Notes: a model not told the origin generated them from the letters alone. Shown: positions 33,902 through 43,519, counted from the stretch's first letter. The stretch: 64,000 nt of DNA from CBDCPI01 sp965220245 (GCA_965220245.1 CBDCPI010000013.1:434001-498000), one strand, 5' to 3'. Numbers and translations are program-made.

Positions 33902-35245
33902 ATGGATGACCGGGCTGGGGCCTTTAAGCTAATCAAGGGCGGTCTTCTGATCGATGGCAAGGGCGGGCCGCCCACCCCGGACGGCGCGGTGCTCATACAA
34001 GGCACTAAGATCCGTGCTGTTGGTGCAGCAGCGCAGGTTACGGCGCCGGAGGGCGCGGTTGTCGAGACCTATGAATACCCTGGCAAGACCATTATGCCGG
34101 GCATGATCGACTGCCATACCCACCACAACGGTTTCGGGGACGGCCGGTTCGGCGAAGCGGTGGCCGAATTGCCGGACGAGGTGCTGGCTATTCAGTCGGC
34201 CCGCAACGCTAGGGCCAGCCTCTACTCCGGGGTTACGACGGTCCGGGACAACGGCGGGAAGGGCCAAACGATGTTTCGCGTCCGGGACGCTATGCGGCTG
34301 GGGATAACTCCCGGCCCTCGCATGGTGCTCTGCGGCCGCCCGGTGACGACCGTCGGAGGCCACACCTGGTACTTTGGCGGTGAAGCCACCGGCCCAACGG
34401 AAGTGGTGGCGGCCACCAGGCAGCTTATCAAAGAGGGCGCCGATTACATCAAAATCATGGCGACCGGCGGGACTACCAGAACGTCGGACCCGCTGCGGCC
34501 TTCGTTCAACTTGGCGGAGCTGGAGGCGATAACCCAAGAAGCCCACAAATTCGGCAAGCTGACCGCGGCCCACTGCACCTCCACCCAGGGAATTATTAAC
34601 AGCTTGGACGCTGGCGTAGATATGATTATCCACTGCTATTTTCGTGAGCCCGACGGCACGCCGAATTTCCGAGGTGAGATAGCCGAACGCATCGGCCAAG
34701 ACGAGGCCTACATCAATCCAACGTTGCACGCTACCAGGGCGAGAATTTGGGCCTTGCAGCATAAGCTAGAAACCCAAGGCCTGAACAGCGAGGAGCGAGC
34801 TAGACTCGACAGCCTGCTGGCCGACTTTGACGTTCGTATGGAGTACCTGCAACGGCTGATTTCCATGGGTTTGAACATCGTTACCGGCTCAGACTCCTCT
34901 TGGGGTGACTTCCAACTGGGTAACACGGTGTATGAAACCGAATGTCTGGTGATGGCGGGCTGCTCGCCGATGCAGGGCATTTTGTCGGTCACCAGCAGGG
35001 CAGCCAAGTCTCTGGGCGTGGACTCTGAGACCGGCGCCTTGGAACCGGGAAAGGAGGCCGACATTATCGTGGTTGACGGTAACCCGGCCGACGACATCAC
35101 CCGCTTGTGGCATGTGGAGGACGTCTTCTTGGCGGGCGAAAAGGTCGCTCGGGGTCCCGACGATTTCTTATCGTCTTTGCGCCAGCAGCGCCCCTCTGCG
35201 TTGCCGGAGATGGCCCTGCTCCAAGCGTCGGGGGTTATACGATAG
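33902..35245 (+). CDS. Imidazolonepropionase/prolidase-like amidohydrolase
   Basis: A 447-residue metal-dependent hydrolase. Metal ligands H72 and H74 lie in DCHTHH after IMPGMI, the carboxylated-lysine position is Lys184 in DYIKIMATGG, then His in TAAHCTS (~222) and HCYF (~244), and the catalytic Asp in TGSDSSW (~329). The layout resembles Xaa-Pro dipeptidase/imidazolonepropionase-like members of the amidohydrolase superfamily; the substrate is unknown. N- and C-terminal beta-sandwich strands (GGLLIDGKG; EADIIVVDGNPADDI) are present. ATG start. The next gene follows 62 bp downstream on the same strand and may be co-transcribed. Confidence 0.88.
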   Translation: MDDRAGAFKLIKGGLLIDGKGGPPTPDGAVLIQGTKIRAVGAAAQVTAPEGAVVETYEYPGKTIMPGMIDCHTHHNGFGDGRFGEAVAELPDEVLAIQSARNARASLYSGVTTVRDNGGKGQTMFRVRDAMRLGITPGPRMVLCGRPVTTVGGHTWYFGGEATGPTEVVAATRQLIKEGADYIKIMATGGTTRTSDPLRPSFNLAELEAITQEAHKFGKLTAAHCTSTQGIINSLDAGVDMIIHCYFREPDGTPNFRGEIAERIGQDEAYINPTLHATRARIWALQHKLETQGLNSEERARLDSLLADFDVRMEYLQRLISMGLNIVTGSDSSWGDFQLGNTVYETECLVMAGCSPMQGILSVTSRAAKSLGVDSETGALEPGKEADIIVVDGNPADDITRLWHVEDVFLAGEKVARGPDDFLSSLRQQRPSALPEMALLQASGVIR

Positions 35246-35307
35246 CGCCGGTTTAATTGAACGTCTTCGCTCTGGAATTTTCCATCATTCCAATACAAGG
35301 GGCAGTT

Positions 35308-36147
35308 ATGACAACTTATCCGATGTTGAGTGTGATCGACCTAGTGAACTCGGAAGCTAGGCGTTTGGGCGATTTCTTGGCCAGCCTGACCGAGTCGAAT
35401 TGGTTCCATGACAGCGCGTGCGACGGTTGGAAGGTCGGGGACGTAGTGGCCCACTTGACCGTCGGCTCGGAGACCTGGGCCAACTCTTTGACCCGAGCCG
35501 CGGCCGGCGATGCCGGTCCGCCTTCCGGTCAAAACTTTCTCGCGCCCGGCGAGCGGGGTTCCGAGAGCACCGCTCAAGCGGCGGTCTCGGTATTTCAGGA
35601 CAAGGGCTTGGCTTTGCTGGAAGATTACCGCGCCGGTTACGACCGGCTGGCTCAGGTTTTGGCTAAATTACGGGCCGAGGACTGGGACAAGCCCTGCTTC
35701 CACCGTCGCGGGCCCATGCCGGTACAGAACTTCGTCGCCTTACGGGTCCAGGAACTGGCGGTCCACGGCTGGGACATACGCTCGGGGCTCGACCCGGCCG
35801 CGGAGATGGGGGAGGAACCTCTCCCCTACCTGGTGAATATGGTGCCCCGGTGGCTGAGGACCGCCTTTTTGCCGGGTCAGGGTCTGCCCGAACCGGCCCG
35901 GTTCCGCTTCGATGTCGCTAGCCCGGTGGCGGTAAACCAAGACGTGGTGATCAGTAACGGGGCCTTCGAGATCGAAGCTGGCGGGGAAGGCGCGGCTGAC
36001 GCCGTTTTCCGGTGCAATACCGGGAACTACATTTTGCTGGTCTACGGGCGATTGGGCGTGGAGGAGGGTCTGTCTTCCGGCCGGTTCGCTGTTGAAGGCT
36101 CTGCGGAGCAAGCAGCTAATTTTACCCGCTGGTTCCAAGGATTCTAG
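35308..36147 (+). CDS. Maleylpyruvate isomerase/DinB-like (mycothiol-dependent type) protein
   Basis: A 279-residue cytoplasmic protein. The N-terminal helical domain contains the DinB/MDMPI motif: DGWKVGDVVAHL, with His typical of the metal site, and later QELAVHGWDI, where the other His lies. The C terminus (~190-279) is an SCP2-like lipid-binding fold (RFRFDVASPVAV; ADAVFRCNTGNYILLVYGRL). Such proteins include mycothiol-dependent maleylpyruvate isomerase and many uncharacterised relatives; a real reaction cannot be assigned. The start at 35308 has aagggg 6 bases upstream; a longer frame begins 51 bases earlier. Followed by a terminator hairpin. Confidence 0.82.
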   Translation: MTTYPMLSVIDLVNSEARRLGDFLASLTESNWFHDSACDGWKVGDVVAHLTVGSETWANSLTRAAAGDAGPPSGQNFLAPGERGSESTAQAAVSVFQDKGLALLEDYRAGYDRLAQVLAKLRAEDWDKPCFHRRGPMPVQNFVALRVQELAVHGWDIRSGLDPAAEMGEEPLPYLVNMVPRWLRTAFLPGQGLPEPARFRFDVASPVAVNQDVVISNGAFEIEAGGEGAADAVFRCNTGNYILLVYGRLGVEEGLSSGRFAVEGSAEQAANFTRWFQGF

Positions 36148-36165
36148 CGGACTGCTTCGAGAGAA

Positions 36166-36193
36166 AGCCGCTGCGCCCGGTGGCGCAGCGGCT
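36166..36193 (+). terminator. Stem-loop terminator
   Basis: Perfect 12-bp inverted repeat agccgctgcgcc/ggcgcagcggct with a 4-base loop, 19 bp after the stop of the MDMPI-like gene. A weak T-rich tail (gctccctt) follows, so it may be a terminator of moderate strength. Confidence 0.65.
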
Positions 36194-36407
36194 GCTCCCT
36201 TCGCCGGTGTAGCGGGATTTCTCGTTGCGTCCCCCGGTTTCCGGGACTAGAATAACCGTACAGACCGCGGCATTTACCGGAATTGGTCTATCACCAGCAT
36301 TATATAACCTAATATGCCAAGCAAGCGGTCCGGCGAAACCAAGGCCCCGCCATTGCTAGACTAACTCTATTCCGCTACGGACTCTCTCCCCAATGGTTCC
36401 CAAGCCT

Positions 36408-36481
36408 GGGTGGTTAGCTCAGTTGGTTAGAGCGCCTGCTTTACACGCAGGAGGCCGCAGGTTCGAGTCCTGCACCGCCCA
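36408..36481 (+). tRNA. tRNA-Val (anticodon UAC)
   Basis: A cloverleaf folds with acceptor gggtggt/accgccc plus discriminator A. The D arm is tagctcagttggttaga, the anticodon arm cctgc-TTTACAC-gcagg with anticodon TAC, and the T arm gcagg-TTCGAGT-cctgc. The CCA end is not encoded. A run of T follows directly (actttttcc). It is flanked by unrelated genes; no integrase lies next to it in the window. Confidence 0.95.
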
Positions 36482-36704
36482 CTTTTTCCGGCCTCGTAAC
36501 CGCCCCACAACAGGCCCGGCCGTCCCGGGTCAGCCGTTTACGGGCTCCCTTTGGCGGACACCACACTGGTGCAACGGGTGGTCTGATTCATTCCTTTCCT
36601 CCCGTGTACCATCGCTCTCATCTACACTGTGGGTTAGAATGTTTATGACTTGCTGAGTGCGGACAAAAGGGTTGAACAGAAATCAAAATAAGGGAGGACC
36701 ATAA

Positions 36705-37847
36705 ATGGCAACGACCCATTTCCAACCATTGATTTCGGCCGATTCCCACGTCATGGAACCACCGGACTTGTGGTGGAATGCTTTGGGGAACAAGTTCGGG
36801 GACCGCACTCCCCGGCAGCTCGACGAATACAACGGGGAGAAAGGGAAATTCTTTTTCTCGGGGTATCTTGGCTGCCCGGTAGCCCGGGTCCGGGAACAAC
36901 TCTCCAGCCAAACCGAGGCTGCTGCTTTTGAGGCCCAAGAAAAGGGACTGGGCGCCGTTGGCTATGACCCCGAGGTACGAGTCAAGTTCCAGGTAGAAGC
37001 CGGTCTGGACGCAGAGGCGATGAATCCCACCACCATGCTGGGAGTGATGCGCAACCCCGATGTGCCGGTGCTGCAAGCCTGCTCCGAGGTCTTCAACGAC
37101 TGGTTGGCGGAGTTCGTCTCCTACAGCCCCCAGCGGCTCATAGGCATCGGGGTTATTCCTATCCATGACGTCGATTGGGCGGTGAAGGAGCTGACTAGGA
37201 CGCTAAACAAGGGCCTCAATAGCCCCATGATCAATTGTCAACCGCCGGAGGGTTGCCCGCCATATCGCGACCCTGTCTATGACAAGTTTTGGGCCGCGGC
37301 GCAGGAGGCCGGAGTCCCGATAACTTTGCATATCCTGACCGGCCGGGTCATGGACGCCCTTATTCTGGCCCGCGCCGGGCAAACGCCGGAGGAGATGTCA
37401 GCCAATCCCGGACTGTGGGTGGACCTGTTCATCGAAATACAGACGGTCTTGGCTAACGACTTCATCTATGGCGGCATCTTGGACCGGTTCCCCAATCTGA
37501 AAATACTTTGCAGCGAGTTCGAGGTCTCTTGGATTCCCGGCTTCATGGCCCGGCTGGACCAAATCGAGGATATTGCGCCTCGGCTGGACCTGCACAAGCT
37601 CGACATGAAGGCCAGCGACTACATGAAGACGCGGGTCTTCCACGGATTTATCGACGATACCGCAGCCGAACACGCTATACCCTATGTGGGCGCCGGCCAG
37701 ATTCTATGGGGCTCAGACTTTCCCCACATCCGGTCCATCGGGTTGGACGCTCAATCGAGGCTATACCGGCAGCTCCAGACCTTCTCGGCGGAAGACCAAG
37801 CCAAACTGGTGGGCGGAAACGCCGCAACCGTGTTCAACCTGAATTAA
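36705..37847 (+). CDS. Amidohydrolase 2 (ACMSD-like) family protein
   Basis: A 380-residue TIM-barrel metal hydrolase/decarboxylase-like protein. It begins ISADSHVMEPPDLW, where the usual DxHxH becomes D-S-H-V-M. The second His lies in VPITLHILTG (~197); near 300, SDYMKTRVFHGFIDDTAA appears in place of the usual sequence; and the catalytic Asp is in ILWGSDFPHIRS (~340). The absence of the second His of HxH is common in this sub-branch of PF04909 proteins that occur widely in actinobacteria and Chloroflexota. The substrate is unknown. A gggagg Shine-Dalgarno 8 bases upstream sets the start. It ends near a bidirectional stem-loop. Confidence 0.87.
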   Translation: MATTHFQPLISADSHVMEPPDLWWNALGNKFGDRTPRQLDEYNGEKGKFFFSGYLGCPVARVREQLSSQTEAAAFEAQEKGLGAVGYDPEVRVKFQVEAGLDAEAMNPTTMLGVMRNPDVPVLQACSEVFNDWLAEFVSYSPQRLIGIGVIPIHDVDWAVKELTRTLNKGLNSPMINCQPPEGCPPYRDPVYDKFWAAAQEAGVPITLHILTGRVMDALILARAGQTPEEMSANPGLWVDLFIEIQTVLANDFIYGGILDRFPNLKILCSEFEVSWIPGFMARLDQIEDIAPRLDLHKLDMKASDYMKTRVFHGFIDDTAAEHAIPYVGAGQILWGSDFPHIRSIGLDAQSRLYRQLQTFSAEDQAKLVGGNAATVFNLN

Positions 37848-37868
37848 GGGCAACCAACCGCTCAAAAG

Positions 37869-37905
37869 AATCACCGCCCCTTGGTGTAACTAGGGGGCGG
37901 TGATT
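37869..37905 (-). terminator. Intrinsic terminator for the DUF3999/DUF2339 operon
   Basis: Perfect 12-bp inverted repeat aatcaccgcccc (37869-37880) and ggggcggtgatt (37894-37905). Read on the minus strand, the stem is followed by cttttg, a U-rich tail, as expected for a terminator of the leftward genes. It sits between convergent genes and may also slow plus-strand transcription. Confidence 0.7.
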
Positions 37906-37946
37906 GGTCGGCTTATAAGCGGTTTCTCCAGGCATTGCGACGATCT

Positions 37947-39260
37947 CTACTGGGGAGGCTCCGGCGGAGGCAATCTGCCTCCGAGCTGGCGGACCAAGCT
38001 GGCTAGGAACATTCCGATCAGCAGCGCGGCAATCGCCACAATGGTGGTAAGCAGCCAAGGGTAGCGTTCGGTGAAGGGCTTGGGTGGCGGCGCCAGTACG
38101 GTGAACGCCGGGTTTTGCGTATGGACTCCCAAGCTCGCAACCGGCAGGTCTTCGGTTACTAGGTAGGGGAAGATGCGCTCCAACTCGTACGATGGGGCTG
38201 CCACGTCCGCGTTGCCATAGTAGAGCCGGTATGACCTCCCGGCTTCTGCGGAAAAGAGCAGTTTCCTGAGGAACCCGTCGGCCCATGCCCTCTCCACTGG
38301 CAGTGGGGCATTGTCCTCGTTCCGGATAGTAACCCGGTAGTACCGATACCTGGACTCCCTGAAGTCTATTGACTGGTCGTTGCCGACGAATTTGGGAGTA
38401 GCAACATCGTAGAGGGTTTCCTCCGGCTGCACCATGTACCAGGTTAGGGAATCGTCGCTGCCCTCCAACGACACTTGGCGGTAGAAGTTTCGGCGAGGAA
38501 TCTCAAGCTCGATACGGTTGGCCGGGAACCCGGAGCTAGCCCCGTCCAGCACCAAGACGGTCTCTTTCGCCTCCTGGCGCTCCTCCCGCCCAATGACGGC
38601 AACCGGAAGCTTGGCACGCCGAGGCTCCAATTGCTGATCGAAAAAAACCACGCCTCCCCGGACGTTCAGCGGCTCCTTCCCCCCGTCGAGGATGGTCACT
38701 CTTAGGAAACGTGCGGCGCTGACCGGGTATTTGACCCGGGTATCCCTCGCGGTAAAGCCGCGTTCCTCTATGGTCAGGTCAAAGATCGTGCCGGACCGCT
38801 CCACCACGCGCCAGGTCTCCCCGTCGTCGCTGGTTTCTATCTCGACTGTCCGTTGAAAGTTCTTGGAGGAAGACTGGACTTCAACCTCGTTGTGCAGCTT
38901 GCCTGGCGATTGCAAGTCGATGATGAAGCTGGCGCCCTGCCCAGGAGAGTGTCCCAAGTCCCGCACCTTGACCGGCACAGAGGCCCTCCGGTGGTCACCG
39001 GACTCCACCAGCAGTTTGTACGGGACTTCTCTACCCTCCGGTTGCTCCATCACGCGGATGTCGCCTAGCCGGGGAGACGAGTGGGCGTACACGTCCCGGT
39101 CCAGCGCGACCTCCACGAGTCCCGGTCCCGAGAAGCTGCCCGGAAGCGCCACCGGTTTGTAGAAGCGCCACTCCTGCTCTATAACGCCAGCCAGCGCCGG
39201 GAGCACGGTTAGTAGCGCCGCCACGGCGATAACCGCGGCTAGGGCGAAGCTTCGATGCAT
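37947..39260 (-). CDS. DUF3999-family envelope protein
   Basis: A 437-residue exported membrane protein of the DUF3999 family. An N-terminal signal segment (FALAAVIAVAALLTVLPALA) is followed by beta-rich repeats with F5/8-type discoidin-like character (RFLRVTILDGG; YRYYRVTIRNEDN), and a single C-terminal membrane helix (WLLTTIVAIAALLIGMFLAS). DUF3999 genes are regularly found next to DUF2339 genes, as here, suggesting a complex of unknown role, perhaps in envelope structure. I chose the ATG at 39260, right after the stop of the upstream gene; an in-frame ATG at 39281 overlaps it by 17 bp. Translational coupling is likely. Confidence 0.82.
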   Translation of the reverse strand: MHRSFALAAVIAVAALLTVLPALAGVIEQEWRFYKPVALPGSFSGPGLVEVALDRDVYAHSSPRLGDIRVMEQPEGREVPYKLLVESGDHRRASVPVKVRDLGHSPGQGASFIIDLQSPGKLHNEVEVQSSSKNFQRTVEIETSDDGETWRVVERSGTIFDLTIEERGFTARDTRVKYPVSAARFLRVTILDGGKEPLNVRGGVVFFDQQLEPRRAKLPVAVIGREERQEAKETVLVLDGASSGFPANRIELEIPRRNFYRQVSLEGSDDSLTWYMVQPEETLYDVATPKFVGNDQSIDFRESRYRYYRVTIRNEDNAPLPVERAWADGFLRKLLFSAEAGRSYRLYYGNADVAAPSYELERIFPYLVTEDLPVASLGVHTQNPAFTVLAPPPKPFTERYPWLLTTIVAIAALLIGMFLASLVRQLGGRLPPPEPPQ

Positions 39261-39264
39261 CTCT

Positions 39265-41760
39265 CTAAGCCCGCTGGCCAAAGAGGAAACCTCTCAGGGC
39301 ATGGCTGTAACGCTGATACGCCAGACCAGTGCCCAGTAACAAGATGCCCAGGGTTACAAAAGCGGCGACCCGGTACCCTTTTTCCAAGAGAAAGACGTCG
39401 AACACGAACAGTTTGACCACAGGGACCGCCAGCAGAGCTATGCCGACCAGCCGCATCCTGCTGGACCCTTTGGCGATTCCCACGCCAATCACCGCGATGG
39501 CGTACACTGCCCAAAGCACGGTCAACGAGAGATGCTTGGCGCTGAAAGAATCTACGCCAAAGGAAAACTCCCGGAAGTCAAAGAAATGGATGACTTCCAG
39601 GCTCAGCGACCACACGGCAACGACGTTGGCGGCTATGAGGAGGGCCTTGAAAGTGTGAGCTTCCTTTCCGGGAAGGTCTGACCTTTTGCGCCAAGTCCAG
39701 TAAGCCGCGCCCAGCAGCAAGACCATCACGATTGCCGAGGTCAGGAATTGCGGGTTGAGGAAGGCGACAAATGTGGCCGGTTCCAATTGCACCTGTTGCG
39801 TGTCGTAGGCCAAGAGCTTTAGCACCACTAACCCCATCAATGCCAGGCCGCCCCACCGGGCTTGGCGCAACCGGAACGCCAGTCCAACGGCTAGGACAAT
39901 GAACCCGTAGGTCCCCCACAGGGCAGTCAGGGTTAGCAACGTCCCGTTTTCTCTGTTCTGGTTACCCAAGAATTCCCCGGCTTGGACCGCATTGCTGCCA
40001 AAATAGTCTATTGTTTCCAGGCTGAACAGCCCCAGCGTGAGCAAGTTCGCGATGGTCAGCAGAGCCGGGACCGCGGCCTGCTCCCAAGTTTCCGACAGGC
40101 CGCGATTGCGCCAATACACCAGCCCGGCTACATAGAACGCGCCGATCACCACTAGGAACACGGGGAACCGCTCGTTTAGGACAGGGGTGAACCCCTTCAG
40201 CGCCACCCCGGCATCGAACACCAGCAGATGTCCCACCGCCAGCGCCAATACACCGAGACCGAACGCCCGCATTTGCCACCGGTATGAGCGGAATCCGGCC
40301 CATACCAGCACCGCGCCTTGGGCCGCCCAGGCGACGGTAACCCAGACGCCGCTGAACTGCAGCGGCACGGCGATGGTGAAGAAGACCATCGCCATTGGCA
40401 AGGCGACCAGGGGAAGTTGCGGCGGAGCGCCAGACCGCTTGAGGGCCGCGAACGCTATCAGCCCGTAGAACAGGGACATGCCCAGGGAAATCAGACCGAA
40501 CCAGATTTCGTGGCCCTCCCACAGTATTGATACTGTCAGCACGAAAAACCCGGTCCCGTTGATTGCCATGAGACCCATGTCGAGAGGTCTTGGAACACGC
40601 CTCCACAGGAGGTGGAACAGTGTGGTTGCGCCCGCGAATATGAGAAATACCCCGGTTAGAGCACCCTGCACTAGGAGGGGTTCGTAGCCGGGGAACCGGT
40701 CCAGCCAGTGGGCAAACAGGCCGTATGAACCAACCCATCCCAACAGGTTGAACCAACGCCAATTGCGAAAAGTTGATACGCCGAGAATCCCAAGGTCGAC
40801 CACTAGGATATATACGAGCATCAACCTGGCGTCGGGGAGATCAGGGCCAAGAAGGGCCGGTCCAAGGAAAGCGCCTATAATGCCCAAGACTGCGATGATG
40901 ATCGATTCGTACCGCAGGGCCAGAAGCCCCACCACGGCTACCACCAAGGCCAAGAAGAGGAACGCCACGTCGGGCCGGATGAGCGCGTATAGTCCGAAAG
41001 CGGCATAAATGGACAAGTAGAGGATGGCGGCCCCGCCCGCCGTTACTGGCTGGGACCACAGGGGAAAGCGACGCTGAGTGTATTCACCCACACCCAACAG
41101 GGCCATTCCCACGAGGATGCCCAAAACGACCCGGCCGGTGTCACCGATCCAGTCGTTGTCGAAGGCCAGCTTCAGGAAAAACCCGATCCCCAGCACTAGG
41201 GTCACCGCCCCAATGATGGCGAACCAGTTCCTCCCTAGGACCTGCTCCCAATCAATCGTGAGACCAAAATAACGAGGCCCCCCGAAAATACCCTCACCAC
41301 CGGCGGCGAGACCGGGTGGCGGCGGGCCGCCGCGTGCGCCTGCCCCGGCCGGCCCAGGAGTTGGACTGAACGGACCTAAGGCCCCTGGGGTAGTTGAACC
41401 CTCAAGAGAGGCCGGTTGGTTCTGGGCCTCGCTCTCCGGTCGAGTTGGTGGCTCCGGCCCCGGCGCTAGAGGTACAACCTCGAGAGCTGGCGGGCTGTCT
41501 TGCCTGGGCGCCGCGGCGTCCAACTCCAGTTGAGCGATGCGGTGCTGAAGCCGGTCCAGCAACAGCCCGGCCTCCCGAAGCTGGCTCCGGACCGCGGCTA
41601 GTTCCGCTCGAAAGGCCCGCTGCTCTTCCTCCGCGTTGCTCTGGCCGACGCCCGCACTCTCCGGGCGGCCAACCCTCGGCAACCTGACACCGCAGCGAAA
41701 GCAGAAGGAGCTGGAAGCCGGGTTTACCCGCTGGCAATGTGGGCACTTTGCTTTACTCAC
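39265..41760 (-). CDS. DUF2339-family polytopic membrane protein with zinc ribbon
   Basis: An 831-residue protein. Residues 1-30 are a zinc ribbon with CPHC (C6, C9) and CFRC (C20, C23). A helical segment (~40-75, SNAEEEQRAFRAELAAVRSQ) that may be a coiled coil follows, then a Pro/Gly-rich linker. From ~190 on there are more than twenty predicted membrane helices, with the DUF2339 core starting WEQVLGRNWFAIIGAVTLVL. The fold resembles a large integral membrane scaffold; function is unknown. It overlaps or abuts the DUF3999 gene, so the two are one operon. The N-terminal ribbon plus coiled coil is a common variation of the family. Confidence 0.88.
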   Translation of the reverse strand: MSKAKCPHCQRVNPASSSFCFRCGVRLPRVGRPESAGVGQSNAEEEQRAFRAELAAVRSQLREAGLLLDRLQHRIAQLELDAAAPRQDSPPALEVVPLAPGPEPPTRPESEAQNQPASLEGSTTPGALGPFSPTPGPAGAGARGGPPPPGLAAGGEGIFGGPRYFGLTIDWEQVLGRNWFAIIGAVTLVLGIGFFLKLAFDNDWIGDTGRVVLGILVGMALLGVGEYTQRRFPLWSQPVTAGGAAILYLSIYAAFGLYALIRPDVAFLFLALVVAVVGLLALRYESIIIAVLGIIGAFLGPALLGPDLPDARLMLVYILVVDLGILGVSTFRNWRWFNLLGWVGSYGLFAHWLDRFPGYEPLLVQGALTGVFLIFAGATTLFHLLWRRVPRPLDMGLMAINGTGFFVLTVSILWEGHEIWFGLISLGMSLFYGLIAFAALKRSGAPPQLPLVALPMAMVFFTIAVPLQFSGVWVTVAWAAQGAVLVWAGFRSYRWQMRAFGLGVLALAVGHLLVFDAGVALKGFTPVLNERFPVFLVVIGAFYVAGLVYWRNRGLSETWEQAAVPALLTIANLLTLGLFSLETIDYFGSNAVQAGEFLGNQNRENGTLLTLTALWGTYGFIVLAVGLAFRLRQARWGGLALMGLVVLKLLAYDTQQVQLEPATFVAFLNPQFLTSAIVMVLLLGAAYWTWRKRSDLPGKEAHTFKALLIAANVVAVWSLSLEVIHFFDFREFSFGVDSFSAKHLSLTVLWAVYAIAVIGVGIAKGSSRMRLVGIALLAVPVVKLFVFDVFLLEKGYRVAAFVTLGILLLGTGLAYQRYSHALRGFLFGQRA

Positions 41761-41952
41761 TGCCGAGCCCTCCCATCCTTCCGTGCTCCCAGCTACAGGA
41801 TAAACTATATCACTCCAAGTCCATTCATCCCGAGTAACTGTTCAGATCATCGTGAGAGGATAGGGGCAACGCAAAGGCGCAAGGGTCGAAAAACGTTTAG
41901 CGTTTAGGGTGAGCAGTACGCGAAGGCGCCAGCAGTGTTCATAAGGAATAAG

Positions 41953-43035
41953 GGCTTTGTTGAATGAATGGGAGGTAGTGTTAAGCTGGAGGCATGAAGC
42001 GAGCACCGCAAGCCTCCAAAGCTCGTCCCAAGAAACGCACCACCACCAGGAAATCCCAGTATCGGATACGTAACTGGCATGACTACAACGAAAGCCTGGT
42101 CCAGCGGGGTTCAATAACCCTATGGACCAGCGAAGAGGATATTGGGGCCTGGAAGCCCGACGGCCCCCGAAAGCGCGGTGGGCAGTTTCAGTATTCCGAT
42201 GGAGCAATCCAGTGTCTGTTGATGGTGCGCAGCGTCTTCCACTTGACCCTGAGGGCTGCCGAAGGGTTTCTCCGGTCCGTGTTTCACTTGCTGGAGTGGG
42301 ATTTGCCGGTGCCGGACTATACCACCCTCTGCAAGCGCGCCAAGCGCCTGGGGGTTTCCTTGCTCAGGAAAGCTGCTGGGCCCTTGCACCTGGTACTGGA
42401 CAGCACCGGGTTGAAAGTCTTTGGGGAGGGAGAATGGAAGGTGCGTCAGCATGGCTATACCAAACGGCGCACCTGGAGGAAGCTCCATCTAAGCGTGGAC
42501 AGTGAAACCCAGGAGATCCAGGCCGTGGTACTGAGCGAGGCCAGCCTGGACGATGCGGGAGCGGTGCCCGAACTTCTGGACCAGAGCACCGAGTCAGTGG
42601 AGCAGGTGGGTGGCGATGGGGCCTACGACAAAAGGAAGGTATATGAGGGCTGCGCTGTCAGAGGTGTCAGGCGGGTAGCAATTCCACCTCGAAAGGATGC
42701 CCGTATCTGGCAGCATGGGAACTGTGCCACCCCGCCCCTGGTGCGGGACGAGAACCTGAGAAGGATTCGGAAGGCAGGACGTAAGCGGTGGAAACAAGAG
42801 TCGGGCTATCATCGGCGTTCCCTGGCCGAGACTGCCATGTTTCGGTTCAAGACCATCTTTGGTTCCTATCTTCAGGCCAGGAAGTTACCGCAGCAGAAGG
42901 TGGAAGCCAAGGTAAAGTGTGCCGCTTTGAATCGGATGACCCACTTGGGAATGCCGGATAGCTATCGAGTAGCATAGCTCGATTCAAAGGGTGTCGGGAC
43001 ATTTCATGTGCTGCCAATATTCATGCAACAAAGCC
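41953..43035 (+). mobile_element. IS5-family (IS903-like) element, copy 2
   Basis: 1083 bp with IS903-like ends (ggctttgttgaatgaatg...attcatgcaacaaagcc) and a 9-bp target duplication aggaataag at 41944-41952 and 43036-43044. It is nearly identical to the inverted copy at 30098-31180 but has its own target duplication, so both inserted independently and not as one composite. Confidence 0.95.
41994..42977 (+). CDS. IS5-family (IS903-group) transposase
   Basis: Intact 327-residue DDE transposase with the same catalytic motifs as the copy at 30156-31139: LHLVLDSTG, VGGDGAYDKRK and YHRRSLAETAMFRFK. Only a few bases differ. No ribosome-binding site stands out, which is usual for this group. Confidence 0.95.
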   Translation: MKRAPQASKARPKKRTTTRKSQYRIRNWHDYNESLVQRGSITLWTSEEDIGAWKPDGPRKRGGQFQYSDGAIQCLLMVRSVFHLTLRAAEGFLRSVFHLLEWDLPVPDYTTLCKRAKRLGVSLLRKAAGPLHLVLDSTGLKVFGEGEWKVRQHGYTKRRTWRKLHLSVDSETQEIQAVVLSEASLDDAGAVPELLDQSTESVEQVGGDGAYDKRKVYEGCAVRGVRRVAIPPRKDARIWQHGNCATPPLVRDENLRRIRKAGRKRWKQESGYHRRSLAETAMFRFKTIFGSYLQARKLPQQKVEAKVKCAALNRMTHLGMPDSYRVA

Positions 43036-43086
43036 AGGAATAAGTATAAAAACCTCGCGCCATTGCGTCCTCGCGCCTTTGCGTTC

Positions 43087-43135
43087 CCCGTAGAGACCCT
43101 TCACTCTGCTCAGGGTGACAATGAAAAGACCCTAG
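43087..43135. repeat. Short copy of dispersed intergenic repeat
   Basis: The phrase gacccttcactctgctcagg gtgacaatgaaaagaccct matches the ends of the repeats at 19416-19690 and 33546-33690. It lies immediately right of the IS903-like copy 2. Confidence 0.6.
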
Positions 43136-43140
43136 TGAAT

Positions 43141-43475
43141 CCCCCGCAGGGTCTTGCCGTCCAGAGACAACGCCTCCCCAAGCTCTAGCTCGCTGTTGGT
43201 CAGCCATTCCCGCAACACCGACTCAAAGGCGTCCACGTCCAAGTCTTTGAACACCCGGTGGAAGGTGGATCACAGGGCGTCTTCCCCGGCCTGAACCTCA
43301 GGAGTTACCCCGTGACCACTCTGTGGTCATGCCCCCACTGGGCTATGGCGTACAAGCTGCGGGCGCCGCAAAGCATGGCACAAACGGCCAAGCTCAGAAT
43401 TGCCCCCAGAGGGTGACGCCTGCCCTGACTTTTCCGGTGGTCGGGCACCCCATCCAAAGCTTCTCTTAACCCCAT
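43141..43475 (-). pseudogene. ISAs1-family transposase remnant
   Basis: From an ATG at 43475 the minus strand reads MGLREALDGVPDHRKSQGRR and HPLGAILSLAVCAMLCGARS, the start of ISAs1 (H-repeat) transposases, then meets a stop. In another frame FHRVFKDLDVDAFESVLREW and NSELELGEALSLDGKTLRG follow, the next conserved blocks including the first catalytic Asp. Intervening residues and the rest of the gene are missing. An old, dead insertion; no terminal repeats were found. Confidence 0.7.
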
Positions 43476-43519
43476 CTTCCTCACCTCTCCACTCTCTTGC
43501 TTAAACTCTAAAACTTATT

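Noticed and set aside
36408..36481. tRNA as an integration site of a genomic island
   Set aside because: No integrase or direct repeat of the tRNA 3' end was found nearby.
31181..41952. Composite transposon formed by the two IS903-like copies
   Set aside because: Each copy has its own 9-bp duplication, so they inserted separately. The segment has no cargo-type genes.
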